Under the pieces are notes generated by a model. The model saw only the letters and a list, made by a program, of their open reading frames with translations. It did not search any database and was not told the origin of the DNA. Positions 47,933-57,636 of a stretch of 64,000 nucleotides of DNA are shown piece after piece. The position numbers and the translations under genes were made by a program. Position 1 is the stretch's first letter; every line of letters starts with the position of its first letter. This DNA is from [Bacillus] selenitireducens MLS10 (lineage in GTDB: Bacteria; Bacillota; Bacilli; Bacillales; Salisediminibacteriaceae): contig NC_014219.1 of assembly GCF_000093085.1 (NCBI RefSeq), forward strand, positions 2,038,384 through 2,102,383. Direction: 5' to 3'.

Positions 47933-48021
47933 AAAGACTGTTTGATAATCTGACATTGCCGGATGGATTTCTTGAAGCCGACTGTCATTCTACGTATGAT
48001 GAAATCAGGAGGAAGATGAAG

Positions 48022-48333
48022 ATGGCTTTTGGCATCAGAAGACAAGACTTGAAAAAATGGAAACGTGAAGTTCAATCCGGAAAAGTCGCTTTGATTACCC
48101 ATTACTGGTATGACGAACGATTCCCACAGTACAAAACGGTAACGAAAGCGGGTTGTGCAAACAGAGAGACGCTGATTTCCTGGGGTGAGAAACACGGTCT
48201 CCGGCCGGAATGGATTCACAACCGTGATCCGTTTCCACACTTTGACCTTGTCGGGGAGTGGGAATCAGGCATTCTTGAATCAGAACGGCATGATCCACAT
48301 GCGGTGATTGTAAATGTTATTCGAAGGAGCTGA
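48022..48333 (+). CDS. YneQ-like hypothetical protein
   Basis: About 103 residues from ATG 48022, which has AGGAGG nine bases upstream; the same frame is open farther left to 47956 without a signal. Visible parts are RQDLKKWKREVQSGKVALITHYWYDERFPQYKTVTKAGC and WIHNRDPFPHFDLVGE. I do not recognise a domain. The order citB ... yneP-yneQ in B. subtilis and the similar size make this a likely YneQ homologue. It overlaps nadE, or its start region, by a base. Confidence 0.65.
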   Translation: MAFGIRRQDLKKWKREVQSGKVALITHYWYDERFPQYKTVTKAGCANRETLISWGEKHGLRPEWIHNRDPFPHFDLVGEWESGILESERHDPHAVIVNVIRRS

Positions 48334-48338
48334 TGGCA

Positions 48339-49163
48339 ATGCAACATCAAATTATCAAAGATCTTTGCGTGAAAGAACGCATCGACAGTGAAGAAGAGAT
48401 TCGTTTTCGTGTTGATTTTTTGAAACGGTATTTGCAGGGCAGTGGCATGAAAGGCTATGTTCTCGGTATTTCAGGTGGTCAGGATTCACTGTTGGCGGGA
48501 TTATTGATTCAAAAGGCTGTTCATGAGCTGAATGACGAGTCTGCCGAAGCTTCACCTTACACGTTTTGCGCCGTCAGGCTCCCTTATGGCTCGCAGCAAG
48601 ATGAGGCAGATGCTCAACAGGCCATTGACTTTATTGGACCTGATCAGCGCATTACGGTGAATATCCGTCCGGCAGTAGATGCTTCAATCGAAGCTTTCAG
48701 GGCAGCTGCAGGAGAGGATATGTCTGATTTTGTGAAAGGAAACACAAAAGCCAGGGAGCGAATGAAAGTACAATATGATTTGGGTGCACACTTTCGCTTT
48801 CTTGTGGTCGGAACGGATCATGCTGCAGAAGCAGTTACCGGTTTCTACACCAAATTTGGAGATGGGGCATGTGACGTCGCACCGTTATTCGGATTGACAA
48901 AAGGCCAGGGTAAACAGCTGCTTGAGTATTTTGGAGCCCCCGCGCTCTTTTATACAAAAGCTCCAACTGCCGACCTTGAAGATGATAAACCGCAACTGCC
49001 GGATGAAGAAGCCCTTGGTTTGACTTACCGGGAAATTGACACTTATCTGACAGGATCCGATATCAGTTATGAATCACGGGAACGGCTTGAATCCATGTAT
49101 GGGAAGACCATGCATAAACGTCAGCTTCCTGTGACACCATTTGACAGCTGGTGGACCCGATGA
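48339..49163 (+). CDS. nadE: NAD+ synthetase (ammonia-dependent)
   Basis: NadE amidates nicotinic acid adenine dinucleotide to NAD+ with ATP. The 274-residue size is that of the single-domain, ammonia-dependent type. The PP-loop SGGQDSLLAG, then FVKGNTKARERMKVQYDLG and GTDHAAEAVTGFYTKFGDGACDVAPLFGLTKGQ are all family signatures. ATG 48339 has better spacing to GAAGGAG than ATG 48333. Confidence 0.96.
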   Translation: MQHQIIKDLCVKERIDSEEEIRFRVDFLKRYLQGSGMKGYVLGISGGQDSLLAGLLIQKAVHELNDESAEASPYTFCAVRLPYGSQQDEADAQQAIDFIGPDQRITVNIRPAVDASIEAFRAAAGEDMSDFVKGNTKARERMKVQYDLGAHFRFLVVGTDHAAEAVTGFYTKFGDGACDVAPLFGLTKGQGKQLLEYFGAPALFYTKAPTADLEDDKPQLPDEEALGLTYREIDTYLTGSDISYESRERLESMYGKTMHKRQLPVTPFDSWWTR

Positions 49164-50014
49164 TGAATGGTCTTGCAGATTTGCATATGCACTCGACGGC
49201 TTCCGATGGCGGATATGGTCAAGAAGCGCTTGTCAAAAAAGCCGCAGATGCCGGTTTGACAATGATCAGTTTGACGGATCATGATACGACGAACGGACTT
49301 GAAAAAGCCCGTCACACAGCAGCGGCGTTGGGTCTTTCATTTATTAATGGTCTGGAACTGTCGACTCGTTTTGAAGGAGTCAGCGTCGATATACTCGGTT
49401 ATGGTATTGATCCTGAATCTGCGTCTTTGCAGTCGACGCTGTCTTTTCATCGTGAACGCAGGCTTGATCGGATGCGCTCCATGATCTCGAAGTGTCAAAA
49501 GCAAGGTATGGAGATTGAAGAGTCCGATGTATTCTCTTATGTTACCGGAGATACTTACAGCCGGCCGCATCTAGCAAAAGCTCTTGTTGCCCACGGGTAT
49601 GCGGAGTCTGTCAATGATGCCTTTAAACGTTTTATCGGGTACAACCGTCCCTGCTATGAATATAAAGAAGATGAGATGCATCCGGAGGAAGCGGTCCGGG
49701 TTATACATGAAGCAGGGGGGCTTGCCATTATCGCACATCCTGTTTTTTATGACCTTGACAACTCTATTCCGCATTGGTTTAATGCCTATGGCGTCGATGG
49801 TATTGAAGTGTATCATCGCGATCATGACTCTGCTTCTGTCCAGCGTTTTGAAGCTTTGGCATCATCAATTGACAGTCAAATGGGTTCTCGAATGTTCCGC
49901 ACAGGCGGTTCAGATTTTCATCATGAATCGTTCGGTAGAAAAGGGGAAGAATTGGGCAAGACAAAACTGCCCTATGAAGAAGCACTGCGAGTCTTTGAAT
50001 CCTTATCATCCTGA
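49160..50014 (+). CDS. PHP domain metal-dependent phosphoesterase
   Basis: A 284-residue PHP-domain protein (YciV/RNase AM-like): metal-binding ADLHMHSTASDGG, SLTDHDTTNG, the insert with RPHLAKALV, IAHPV, and the final GGSDFHHE. RNase AM trims 5' ends of RNA and removes 3',5'-bisphosphonucleotides; function by family only. Its start overlaps the nadE stop codon. Confidence 0.9.
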   Translation: MMNGLADLHMHSTASDGGYGQEALVKKAADAGLTMISLTDHDTTNGLEKARHTAAALGLSFINGLELSTRFEGVSVDILGYGIDPESASLQSTLSFHRERRLDRMRSMISKCQKQGMEIEESDVFSYVTGDTYSRPHLAKALVAHGYAESVNDAFKRFIGYNRPCYEYKEDEMHPEEAVRVIHEAGGLAIIAHPVFYDLDNSIPHWFNAYGVDGIEVYHRDHDSASVQRFEALASSIDSQMGSRMFRTGGSDFHHESFGRKGEELGKTKLPYEEALRVFESLSS

Positions 50015-50100
50015 GAATCGATGATTTCTGAAAAAGACCGCGGCCGGCATGCTATAATAGAAGTATCAGTTGATTTTACAGATGGAGAGGAGGCGTTCTC

Positions 50101-51307
50101 ATGGATCCGATCGAAGTGATGGATCATATTGACGATGTTCGCCCATATTTTCAACCGGTTTTCAACACCGAGGAGTACCGAGTCATTGGCTATGAGGTTT
50201 TGGCCAGAATGAAAGTGGACGGCCGGGACGTATCACTTGCACCTTTCTTCCTTGATCCTGAAATTCCAAGTGAATACAAATGGGAAGTGGATCAGAAAAT
50301 TCATGATTTGGCTGTTAAGGAAATGCTCTCGTGGGGATCTGATGAGAAGCTGTTTTTCAACCTGGATTTACAAACACTGCTCGATCTCGATTGTGTTGAA
50401 GAGTTGATGGAAGCATTTCAACGGTATGAAAAAAAACGGCCTGTCGCCGGAGCGAGTTGTATTTGAGTTTCGTGTTGCCGGGTTTGAAGACCAAAGCGAT
50501 GTTACACATATGTTCTTATACATGAAGGCGACCGGATTCAGGATTTCCATTGATGATATCAAGCTTGATGATACGAATCTCGATCATTTCTCGAAGCTTG
50601 AGCCAACGTATCTGAAGATCGACCTGTCGGATCTGAGAAGCGGAAAAGACCCCAATATGTACCGGGATATTCTGAATGCACTTGCATTATTTTCCCGGAA
50701 AATTGGTGCTACACTTCATTTCACCGGAATTCAGGAAAAATATCAGCTCTTGAATGCGTGGAAGTATGGCGGGCGTTATTTGCAGGGCTTCTATTTAAAG
50801 ATGCCAATGCCGGAGCGTGTCGAACCACTGGATGTAAAACCGGTTCTTCAGAGTCATATTCATTCTTTCATCGTTGCCAGACAAGGGAAGCTTTCCAAGC
50901 AGATTGCTTTTATGAAAGAGATTGAACAGAAATTGAAGAAAAAGGGGTTGCCTAAACAGCATGATCAGCTGCTCCGGGAACTGACAGGGATCATGGATAA
51001 TATCTCGTTTCGTATGTATATTTCCGATGACTTGGGCAATCAGGTCAGTGCCAACTGGATGAAAACAACAACTAACAGTTGGATTGCGGATGAATCAGCC
51101 AGGGGGAAAAACTGGAGCTGGCGAACTTATTTTCTTGATCACATTATGCAGATGAAATACCGGAATGTCGGTATGCTCAGTGATAAATACAGAGATATTA
51201 AAACCAACGAATTTATACGTACGTATTCGTATCCGCTTGATGAAGAGTATTACCTGTTTATCGACATTGATCCAAGTTATTTATTTGAACATGACTGGCT
51301 TCATTAA
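50101..51307 (+). pseudogene. second YkuI-like EAL domain protein, frameshifted in an A8 run
   Basis: ATG 50101 (GGAGAGGAGG upstream, TATAAT near 50053) starts an EAL-type domain with signature YEVLAR. The frame fails after the eight-A run at 50429-50436. With one A fewer it continues as EKNGLSPERVVFEFRV through the rest of the EAL domain (ISIDDIKLDDTNLDHFSKLEPTYLKIDL) and the YkuI C-terminal PAS-like domain (RMYISDDLGNQVSANWM). Repaired length about 401. YkuI proteins bind c-di-GMP with little or no hydrolysis. Related to the amber-interrupted copy at 19-20 kb. Confidence 0.85.
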
Positions 51308-51340
51308 CCGGACGACACGTACACTGAAAGAAGGGACATT

Positions 51341-52499
51341 GTGAATTCAACCTGGAATATAAAAGGGATGCTGTTTTTCTTTCATGCATCCATGACCATC
51401 ATTATCAGCTACATGCCCGTGTATTTTCAATACATGGGCCTCAGCGGTTCCGAGATCGGGATTCTCCTGGCAGTGGGGCCTGCTGCGGCAATTATTGCTC
51501 AGCCGTTTTGGGGTTTTGTCAGTGACAAATACAAAACCGTTAAGCGTATTATGCTACTCTGTCTGTCCGTTGCCCTGGCAGTGGCTTTTATCGTGTTCCA
51601 GCTTACGGAGTTCATCCTGCTGGTGCCTGTCATGTTCATTTTCTTCTCGTTTCAGTCACCTGCAGGGGGGGCTGGGGGAGAGTCTCGGACAAAAGGTTTC
51701 AGTCGAACACGGTGTGTCCTTTGGCAGTATTCGGATGTGGGGCTCTCTCGGTTTTGCGACATCTTCCCTGGTTGGCGGATTTATTCTTACTAATATCGGT
51801 ATATGGAACATTTATTATGTGTATGCGGCGATGATGGGTGTTGCACTGACGTTGACATTCTTTGCTCCGGACAGTCGACCTTCTAAGAAACCGGTTTACA
51901 TAACAGGTGCCTTTAAACTCCTTAAGAACAAACAGCTCGTGGCGTTTTTATTGTTTATTTTCACGATCAGTTTGACTCACCGGATGAATGATTCGTTTAT
52001 CGGCTTATTTGTCGTCGAATTGGGGGGCAATGAATCGTTTATCGGAATGGTCTGGTTTGTAGGCGTCTTTTTTGAGGCCATGGTTTTTATGCTCAGTGCA
52101 TATTGGCTTCACCGTTTTCATCCTTTGACGAATATATCAATTGCAGCATTTTTGTACGTGATTCGCTGGCTTTTGATGTTTATGCTTAATGATCCTCTTC
52201 CGTTGTTGGCGATTCAGGTGCTTCACGGATTTACATTCGGTATCTTTTACTTAACCGCATTTCAGTTTGTAACAAGACTTTTACCGGAAGAATTTGAGTC
52301 AACTGGACATCTTCTGTTTATTTCAGTTTTCTTTGGGATCTCCGGTGTGATCGGTTCGATTGGCGGGGGACAGATTATCAATTATTTTGATGTCCAAAGT
52401 TTGTATCTCGTGATGGCGGTTCTTGCTGCGATTGGGCTTGTCAGCAGTTTTCTTTACCGCATCTATTATTTTTCAACAAACGGTAAAGCAGCAGAGTAA
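51341..52499 (+). pseudogene. MFS transporter (phenylpropionate/LacY-like), frameshifted in a G7 run
   Basis: GTG 51341 starts a 12-helix major facilitator protein with SYMPVYFQYMGLSGSEIGILLAVGPAAAII and GFVSDKYKTVKR (the MFS loop 2-3 motif). The frame fails at seven G (51665-51671); one G fewer gives PAGGLGESLGQKVSVEHGVSFGSIRMWGSLGF and the remaining helices. Repaired length is about 385. It resembles the YwbF/HcaT-like MFS subgroup; substrate unknown. Confidence 0.82.
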
Positions 52500-52504
52500 C
52501 GATG

Positions 52505-52538
52505 GTGAGGGCCTTCTGACAGGTCCTCATTTCTTTTG
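52505..52538 (+). terminator. terminator after the MFS gene
   Basis: Stem TGAGGGCCT / AGGTCCTCA with a T-rich tail. Confidence 0.75.
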
Positions 52539-52600
52539 TTTTGCTGGTTTGTCAGATATAATGAATAAAATAGGACGTTGTCGGAGTAGGGTGTGAAAAT

Positions 52601-53281
52601 ATGAGGAAATGGGTTGCAATGCTCCTGGTTCTTTTGATGATCGTAATCATCATTTGGCGCTGGGATTGGATTATGGCGCTCCGGAACGAAGATTTGAATT
52701 ATTTTACGGAAGAAATGTTTGGACAGTGGGGATATGGGATCCTGTTATTTACGATCCCCTTGATGATGGTTCAAAACGTGGTTACACTGTTTCCTATACT
52801 GATTCTGATTGTGTTTCATTTTGTTGTGTTCGGTGTTTGGGGCGGGATTCTCGCCAGCTTTGCAGGGACTTTTCTTGGAGCTGTTGTCTGTTTTTTTCTT
52901 GCGAGATCCGCGGCAGGCCGGTTTTTTGACCGTTATTGGGAAAAGAATGAGGACAGGTTGAAAAAAGTGATTCATGCGATTGATCATTACGGGGTTTATA
53001 TGCTGGTGCTCCTAAGGAGCATTCCCGTCATGCCGAGCAACCTGATCTCCATTGCAGCCGCGGCGAGCCCGATTTCCACAGTATCCTATATGTGGTCGAC
53101 AGTGTTTGGGAATATTGCCATGATTGGTGTGTTAAGCTTTCTGTCCATGCCCCTTTGGGTGGACGAATCAGGGGCAGGTCCCGGTTATATCGTGTTTTTC
53201 AGTTTGTTTTTTATGCTGCTGATCGGGTATTTTCTGCGGCATTTGTATGAAGAGAGGAAGGTTCGTGTCAAGAGATCATAG
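52601..53281 (+). CDS. TVP38/TMEM64 (VTT, DedA-related) membrane protein
   Basis: A 226-residue membrane protein with about five hydrophobic segments and the VTT core: FPILILIVFHFVVFGVWGGILASFAGTFLGAVVCFFLARSAAGRFF, then VLLRSIPVMPSNLISIAAAAS. DedA-related proteins take part in lipid carrier recycling and membrane potential; role here by family only. It precedes the DUF2207-like gene by 15 bases. Confidence 0.9.
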   Translation: MRKWVAMLLVLLMIVIIIWRWDWIMALRNEDLNYFTEEMFGQWGYGILLFTIPLMMVQNVVTLFPILILIVFHFVVFGVWGGILASFAGTFLGAVVCFFLARSAAGRFFDRYWEKNEDRLKKVIHAIDHYGVYMLVLLRSIPVMPSNLISIAAAASPISTVSYMWSTVFGNIAMIGVLSFLSMPLWVDESGAGPGYIVFFSLFFMLLIGYFLRHLYEERKVRVKRS

Positions 53282-53296
53282 GGGAGGCTGGTACCG

Positions 53297-54277
53297 ATGA
53301 ATGTTCTGATGATGACATTGTTTCTTATTCTTGCTGTCATTCATTCAGCCTGGTTTATAAGAAGGCGCATCAAGCGTAACCGCTATCAACAGATACACCA
53401 AACGGAACCACCAGCATCGTTTTCGCCTGGCGTGGCACTTTATATTTCGGGGCAGAAGACCATCGGATCGAAACAGTTAACCGCTACATTGCTGGACTTT
53501 GTCCGTGGCGGAAATGCGACTCTTCACAGAGATGGTCCATCATCACCGGTCGTCCGCTTTGAAGCAGTCGAAAGGCCCGTTGAATCGCCTTCTTCCATAC
53601 TCCTGTTCGATTTTCTGTTCCATGAAGTTGGCACCGGCGGGGTGCTGTATGTGGAAGATCTCTATACATTTACAGAGTTGGATTCGGGTCGAAACAGATT
53701 TCTTGAAGTGGTGGATGAGTGGCAGGAACAGATTGAATCAGAACTTTCCGAACTGGAGCTGCTTGATTTATCCCCTCTTTTTCGGAAGATCGGGGTCGCC
53801 ACTCATCTTATGATGCTTTTTTTAATGGCGGTCCTTCTGTTTCTGGTCCCGTTGTTCGGTTTTTTTGCATTTATTTTGACGGTGGTGTCTTTTTCGTTAT
53901 TCCTGCTTGAATCGAATCTGACTGATCGAGGAGCAGAGTTACGTGCGAAATGGTTGGGATACCGCGCATATTTACACACGATGACAGATGCGGAAGATAC
54001 CGGTGCAGACAAATGGACGGCTCATTTTGTCTATGCAGTGGCTTTCGGTCTGTTGACCTCGCTCTCCCGCGCATTTCCGATCAGGGAGGCGTCTGAACTG
54101 AGCCTTCGAACAGATCAGCTTCCAATTTATTTTTATGCGGCTCCTGGAACTGCCGCTCTGTCAGCGGAGAGCATTCAGATGTTCCGGGACGTTGATGCAG
54201 CGTTTGATCACGGGATTCATGGTGAAGCTGCCGGACTCGATCAGGGGATTAATGATATCGGTCTTTCAGACAGCTGA
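53297..54277 (+). CDS. DUF2207-like membrane protein
   Basis: A 326-residue protein with one N-terminal helix, a soluble domain (GVALYISGQKTIGSKQLTATLLDFVRGGNATL, like the DUF2207/YciQ family), two helices near 180-215 and a soluble end (LTDRGAELRAKWLGYRAYLHTMTDAE ... HFVYAVAFGLL), which is the typical DUF2207 tail. The usual N-terminal extracellular beta domain is missing. Function unknown; cotranscribed with the VTT gene. Confidence 0.7.
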   Translation: MNVLMMTLFLILAVIHSAWFIRRRIKRNRYQQIHQTEPPASFSPGVALYISGQKTIGSKQLTATLLDFVRGGNATLHRDGPSSPVVRFEAVERPVESPSSILLFDFLFHEVGTGGVLYVEDLYTFTELDSGRNRFLEVVDEWQEQIESELSELELLDLSPLFRKIGVATHLMMLFLMAVLLFLVPLFGFFAFILTVVSFSLFLLESNLTDRGAELRAKWLGYRAYLHTMTDAEDTGADKWTAHFVYAVAFGLLTSLSRAFPIREASELSLRTDQLPIYFYAAPGTAALSAESIQMFRDVDAAFDHGIHGEAAGLDQGINDIGLSDS

Positions 54278-54851
54278 ATGACCGGTCGGGTTTACCGATG
54301 TGATGAGCAAAACGGTTCATCACAAAGGGATGGATGATCCCCTGTGTCATACGGTACAGTTTCCATGGAAGGGCTGGTGCAAAGCTTTCGACTGCTGTGA
54401 ACAGGAGATCCCTTCCATTTTGCTCAGCAGTGAGAAAGGTAAAGCGGCTGACAGAGGCTTTACGTTCCTGTTGATGCAGAAGAACGCCGCTCTCAATGAG
54501 CCAACTGCTCAGGTTAACATGCCTGAAGGGGTCTTCTGTCATGCCAAGGAGTGTAAGTCCGCCTGCACGAAAACGGGTCTTTCCATTGTATGGAAGATCT
54601 GTTTGGACCAGCCCCAGTGACCTGGTTTGTAACCAGGAGAAATATTCGACAGCCCAAGCCCGGGCTGTCTTTTTTGCTGCTGTTTCCATGCATTGAATGG
54701 ATTGCACCCGTTTTAGAGAAGTGGTGACGTGTTTGTCTCTGCCCTGACAAGGCTCCATGTAGCGGTGTAAACAGTGATGAAATTCGGTTATATGTGAGGA
54801 ATCTCCCTGCGAAAGGGAGATTCCTGAGGATGTGGTTTTTGATGGTTTCAC
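54249..54851 (-). CDS. hypothetical protein
   Basis: A 200-residue protein from GTG 54851, which has GGAGGG at good spacing on the minus strand. No domain recognised. Visible features are a Cys-containing N-terminus (HHCLHRYMEPCQGRD) and a region SRFTFLTAEQNGRDLLFTAVESFAPALPWKLYRM that resembles a beta-rich fold. Its 3' end overlaps the convergent DUF2207-like gene by 29 bases. Confidence 0.5.
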   Translation of the reverse strand: MKPSKTTSSGISLSQGDSSHITEFHHCLHRYMEPCQGRDKHVTTSLKRVQSIQCMETAAKKTARAWAVEYFSWLQTRSLGLVQTDLPYNGKTRFRAGGLTLLGMTEDPFRHVNLSSWLIESGVLLHQQERKASVSRFTFLTAEQNGRDLLFTAVESFAPALPWKLYRMTQGIIHPFVMNRFAHHIGKPDRSFSCLKDRYH

Positions 54852-54943
54852 GTTGATTCCCTCCATGAATACGCTTTTTATTCTACTTTCTGATATAATA
54901 AGGGAAATTGCAAGATTTGATTATGCCTTGGAGGGATGAATCA

Positions 54944-55441
54944 TTGAAAACCTTTAAACTGTGTTCGATGACGATGCTGATGGATGAGGAATCCACTGCC
55001 CGTCAGGAAATGAAAACAAAAGAAATCCCGTTGGTGGACGGATTGATTATTAACAAAGAAGAAGTGGGGAAAGCCTGGCTTGTTGAGGCGGTTCTTGAAG
55101 AGGAATGGCGTCCTTTTTTTGAGGCATATTTACGCGACAGGGAGTCGTTTATGATGGAAGTTACCATTACGAGGCGGACGAATGATCCGGCAACGCTTGT
55201 TTGTGATGTAAAGGGTATTAATGAACTGGATCAGCATATGTCTCTTCATCTGGATGGTACGCTCGTTGTAAAACAGGATGATTTATCCGATCAGCTTCTT
55301 CGCAATCTGATTGATGAAGGTTATGAAGGTGATGAGTTGTACGAGGAGTTCCGCGCCCGTAAAAAGAATCGGGGCAAAGCGATACAGGGTATTCTGTCCA
55401 ATGCTTACCAGGAAGTGCGCGATCAGCAGAACTCTGACTGA
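54944..55441 (+). CDS. YwpF-like protein
   Basis: A 165-residue protein starting at TTG 54944, with GGAGGGA seven bases upstream (KTFKLCSMTMLMDEES). The motifs IPLVDGLIINKEEVGKAWLVEAVLEEEW and ITRRTNDPATLVCDV recall the YwpF-like family of Bacillus, which in B. subtilis is near the ssbB/comEB-linked region and under competence or degradative control. The C-terminus has an added acidic/basic tail. The assignment is moderate. Confidence 0.6.
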   Translation: MKTFKLCSMTMLMDEESTARQEMKTKEIPLVDGLIINKEEVGKAWLVEAVLEEEWRPFFEAYLRDRESFMMEVTITRRTNDPATLVCDVKGINELDQHMSLHLDGTLVVKQDDLSDQLLRNLIDEGYEGDELYEEFRARKKNRGKAIQGILSNAYQEVRDQQNSD

Positions 55442-55473
55442 CGGATCTTGTAATGGGATGGAGGATATGACTC

Positions 55474-56343
55474 ATGGCAGTAATTGACGCTCACGTACAT
55501 CTTTCCACAATCAGTGCTTTTGCGAAGACCGCCAGGCAAGCCTCTCACGTGCAATATTCCTACAGCGGACTAATGGATGAAATGGACCGGAGCGGCGTTG
55601 ATCTGGCCATTGCCATGGGTGTCCGGGAAATGGAAGGCGGTGAAGGTTTCCCGGACCGCTCACCAAACTCTCCAATGGGGCTTGATCTGATTCCCTCGGT
55701 CCAAAAAGGGCAGCGTGTGGCAGAATGTCCGGGTATTAATCCGTTCCGGGTTGGCCGTAAGGAAATTCCTGCCCTTGAACGCGCGCTCCTCGAACCGCAG
55801 ACGGTGGGCATTAAGATATATCTCGGTTACTACCCGTATTACGCTTTCGATGATGTGTATGCCCCGGTTTACGATTTGGCTGCCTCGTTTGATTTGCCAG
55901 TCGTTTTTCACACGGGTGACACATTCTCAACCCGGGGACTTCTGAAATATGCGCATCCGCTGACGATTGATGAGGTAGCGGTCAAATATCCGAAAAACCG
56001 CTTTGTCATGGCTCATTTTGGTGATCCGTGGATGCTCGACGCTGCGGAAGTTCTGTATAAGAATCCGAATGTGTATGCAGATTTATCGGGCTTGATGGTG
56101 GGGGATCGGTATGAATTAAAGCGAATCCGTGAAACACCGCATTTTTTTGATCATTTCAAGCACGCGCTGGCCTTTTGTGATCGTCCAGATAAACTGATGT
56201 TCGGAACTGACTGGCCGCTGACCCCAATTGCACCATATATTGATTTTATCGATCATTATATACCCGGCACCGCCAAAGATGAGATTTTTGGCGGCACGGC
56301 ACTTCAGGTGTTTTCAAAGCTCAGATACCTCATGACCAGATGA
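55474..56343 (+). CDS. amidohydrolase family (Amidohydro_2) metal-dependent hydrolase
   Basis: A 289-residue TIM-barrel hydrolase: the first-strand metal motif DAHVHLS, a central FHTGDTFS histidine, HFGDPWMLDAAE, and the last-strand GTDWPL. This arrangement is that of the Amidohydro_2 group (which also includes decarboxylases such as ACMSD). Substrate unknown. It begins 32 bases after the YwpF-like gene. Confidence 0.85.
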   Translation: MAVIDAHVHLSTISAFAKTARQASHVQYSYSGLMDEMDRSGVDLAIAMGVREMEGGEGFPDRSPNSPMGLDLIPSVQKGQRVAECPGINPFRVGRKEIPALERALLEPQTVGIKIYLGYYPYYAFDDVYAPVYDLAASFDLPVVFHTGDTFSTRGLLKYAHPLTIDEVAVKYPKNRFVMAHFGDPWMLDAAEVLYKNPNVYADLSGLMVGDRYELKRIRETPHFFDHFKHALAFCDRPDKLMFGTDWPLTPIAPYIDFIDHYIPGTAKDEIFGGTALQVFSKLRYLMTR

Positions 56344-56703
56344 GGCATGTTTAAAGTGACCGAACAAATCTTCGATACAGTCTTGCACCTGGTACTTCAA
56401 ATGTACGTTCTTATATGTCATTGTGTAGGTGTAACCTTGGTAATGAATGACGTATTCGCTGAATGTATCCGAGACGGATGCACGGTGGATCGTCATTTTT
56501 TTTTGCTGCTGTTCGCCCTTAATCTTATACAGATCTTTACTGAGCGCGGTGAGTGCAAATTCTATGAGATGCACATACGGATCTTTCATCCGGATGGAAG
56601 ACTGGCTGAACGCCTTCAGATCGCGTTCGAGAACCTGTCTGCACAGTGTCAGTAAAATATAATGTTCAATCAACAGCTCCTCTGCTTTATTTAAAGGTTT
56701 CAT
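56314..56703 (-). CDS. hypothetical protein downstream of a LexA-type box
   Basis: A 129-residue soluble protein starting at ATG 56703 (AGGTGGTG six bases upstream). The first half is helical (NKAEELLIEHYILLTLCRQVLERDLKAFSQS), the second is mixed (YVIHYQGYTYTMTYKNVHLKYQVQDCIEDLF). I do not recognise the family. A perfect GAAC-N4-GTTC box 17 bases upstream predicts SOS control. Its 3' end overlaps the amidohydrolase gene by 30 bases on the other strand. Confidence 0.6.
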   Translation of the reverse strand: MKPLNKAEELLIEHYILLTLCRQVLERDLKAFSQSSIRMKDPYVHLIEFALTALSKDLYKIKGEQQQKKMTIHRASVSDTFSEYVIHYQGYTYTMTYKNVHLKYQVQDCIEDLFGHFKHASSGHEVSEL

Positions 56704-56719
56704 GCTGTTCACCACCTAA

Positions 56720-56731
56720 GAACGTTTGTTC
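56720..56731 (-). promoter_or_regulatory. LexA/DinR (SOS) box
   Basis: GAACGTTTGTTC, the GAAC-N4-GTTC core of the Bacillus SOS box, lying between a possible -10 (TAAAAT) and the start of the leftward unknown gene. Confidence 0.7.
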
Positions 56732-56858
56732 TTATTTTACCTGATGGAGATGAAAAGATAAAGGGGAAAGTATCGGATGCACATTAGTCAATATCATGAT
56801 ATAGTAATGGAGGGTCTAATCCCTCGAAAGAATCAACAAAAGAGTAGGAGAGAATAAC

Positions 56859-57602
56859 ATGAAAAAGTATACGAGATCACTGTCCGTTTTACTTGCTGCA
56901 AGCGCATTGACTATTGCCGGCTGTCAAAATGGGGATGAAGAGACAGCGAATCATACAGAAGCCGATACAAATCAGGCGGAAGAAGCGGTTGAGGACAATG
57001 AAGAATCATTATCGTATCCGCAGCTTAAAGATGGTGTCGGTGAAGATGAAGTTGAAGTTGTAATGGAAACGAACATGGGTGACATTCATTTGAAACTGTT
57101 CCCTGAATATGCCCCTTTGGCGGTCGAAAATTTTATCACCCTGAGTGAAGAAGGTTATTATGAAGATGTGATCTTCCACCGGATCATTGAAAACTTTATG
57201 ATCCAGGGCGGGGACCCGACTGGAACCGGTATGGGCGGGGAGAGCGCTTTTGGTGAGTCGTTTGAAGATGAATTCACTGCAGAATTGGCCCACTTCCGTG
57301 GAGCATTGTCCATGGCGAACAGCGGTCCGAACACAAACGGCAGTCAGTTTTTTATCGTGCATGCAGGACCTGAAGAACTGATGGCTGAAATGTTTGAGGG
57401 AAGCGGCTTTCCGGAAGAGACAGTGGAGCATTATCTTGAATATGGCGGAACTCCGCACCTCGATGGTGGACATACGGTCTTTGGTCACGTGATTGATGGC
57501 ATGGATGTTGTGGATGCCATTGCAACGGTGGATACAGAAGGTCCGAATAATTCCACACCTGTGGAAGACGTTTATATTGAGTCAGTCCGCGTTCTTGACT
57601 GA
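56859..57602 (+). CDS. cyclophilin-type peptidyl-prolyl isomerase lipoprotein
   Basis: A 247-residue protein. The lipoprotein signal ends in TIAGC (Cys about residue 22) and is followed by an acidic linker (GDEETANHTEADTNQAEEAVEDNEE). The cyclophilin domain has HLKLFPEYAPLAVENF, FHRIIENFMIQGGDPTGTGMGG and NSGPNTNGSQFFI, the core PPIase motifs. It would fold or turn over secreted proteins at the outer face of the membrane. Its acidic linker is common in halo- or alkaliphiles. Confidence 0.94.
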   Translation: MKKYTRSLSVLLAASALTIAGCQNGDEETANHTEADTNQAEEAVEDNEESLSYPQLKDGVGEDEVEVVMETNMGDIHLKLFPEYAPLAVENFITLSEEGYYEDVIFHRIIENFMIQGGDPTGTGMGGESAFGESFEDEFTAELAHFRGALSMANSGPNTNGSQFFIVHAGPEELMAEMFEGSGFPEETVEHYLEYGGTPHLDGGHTVFGHVIDGMDVVDAIATVDTEGPNNSTPVEDVYIESVRVLD

Positions 57603-57636
57603 TTTTTTGATTTGCACACATCATTACTGAACCTGA

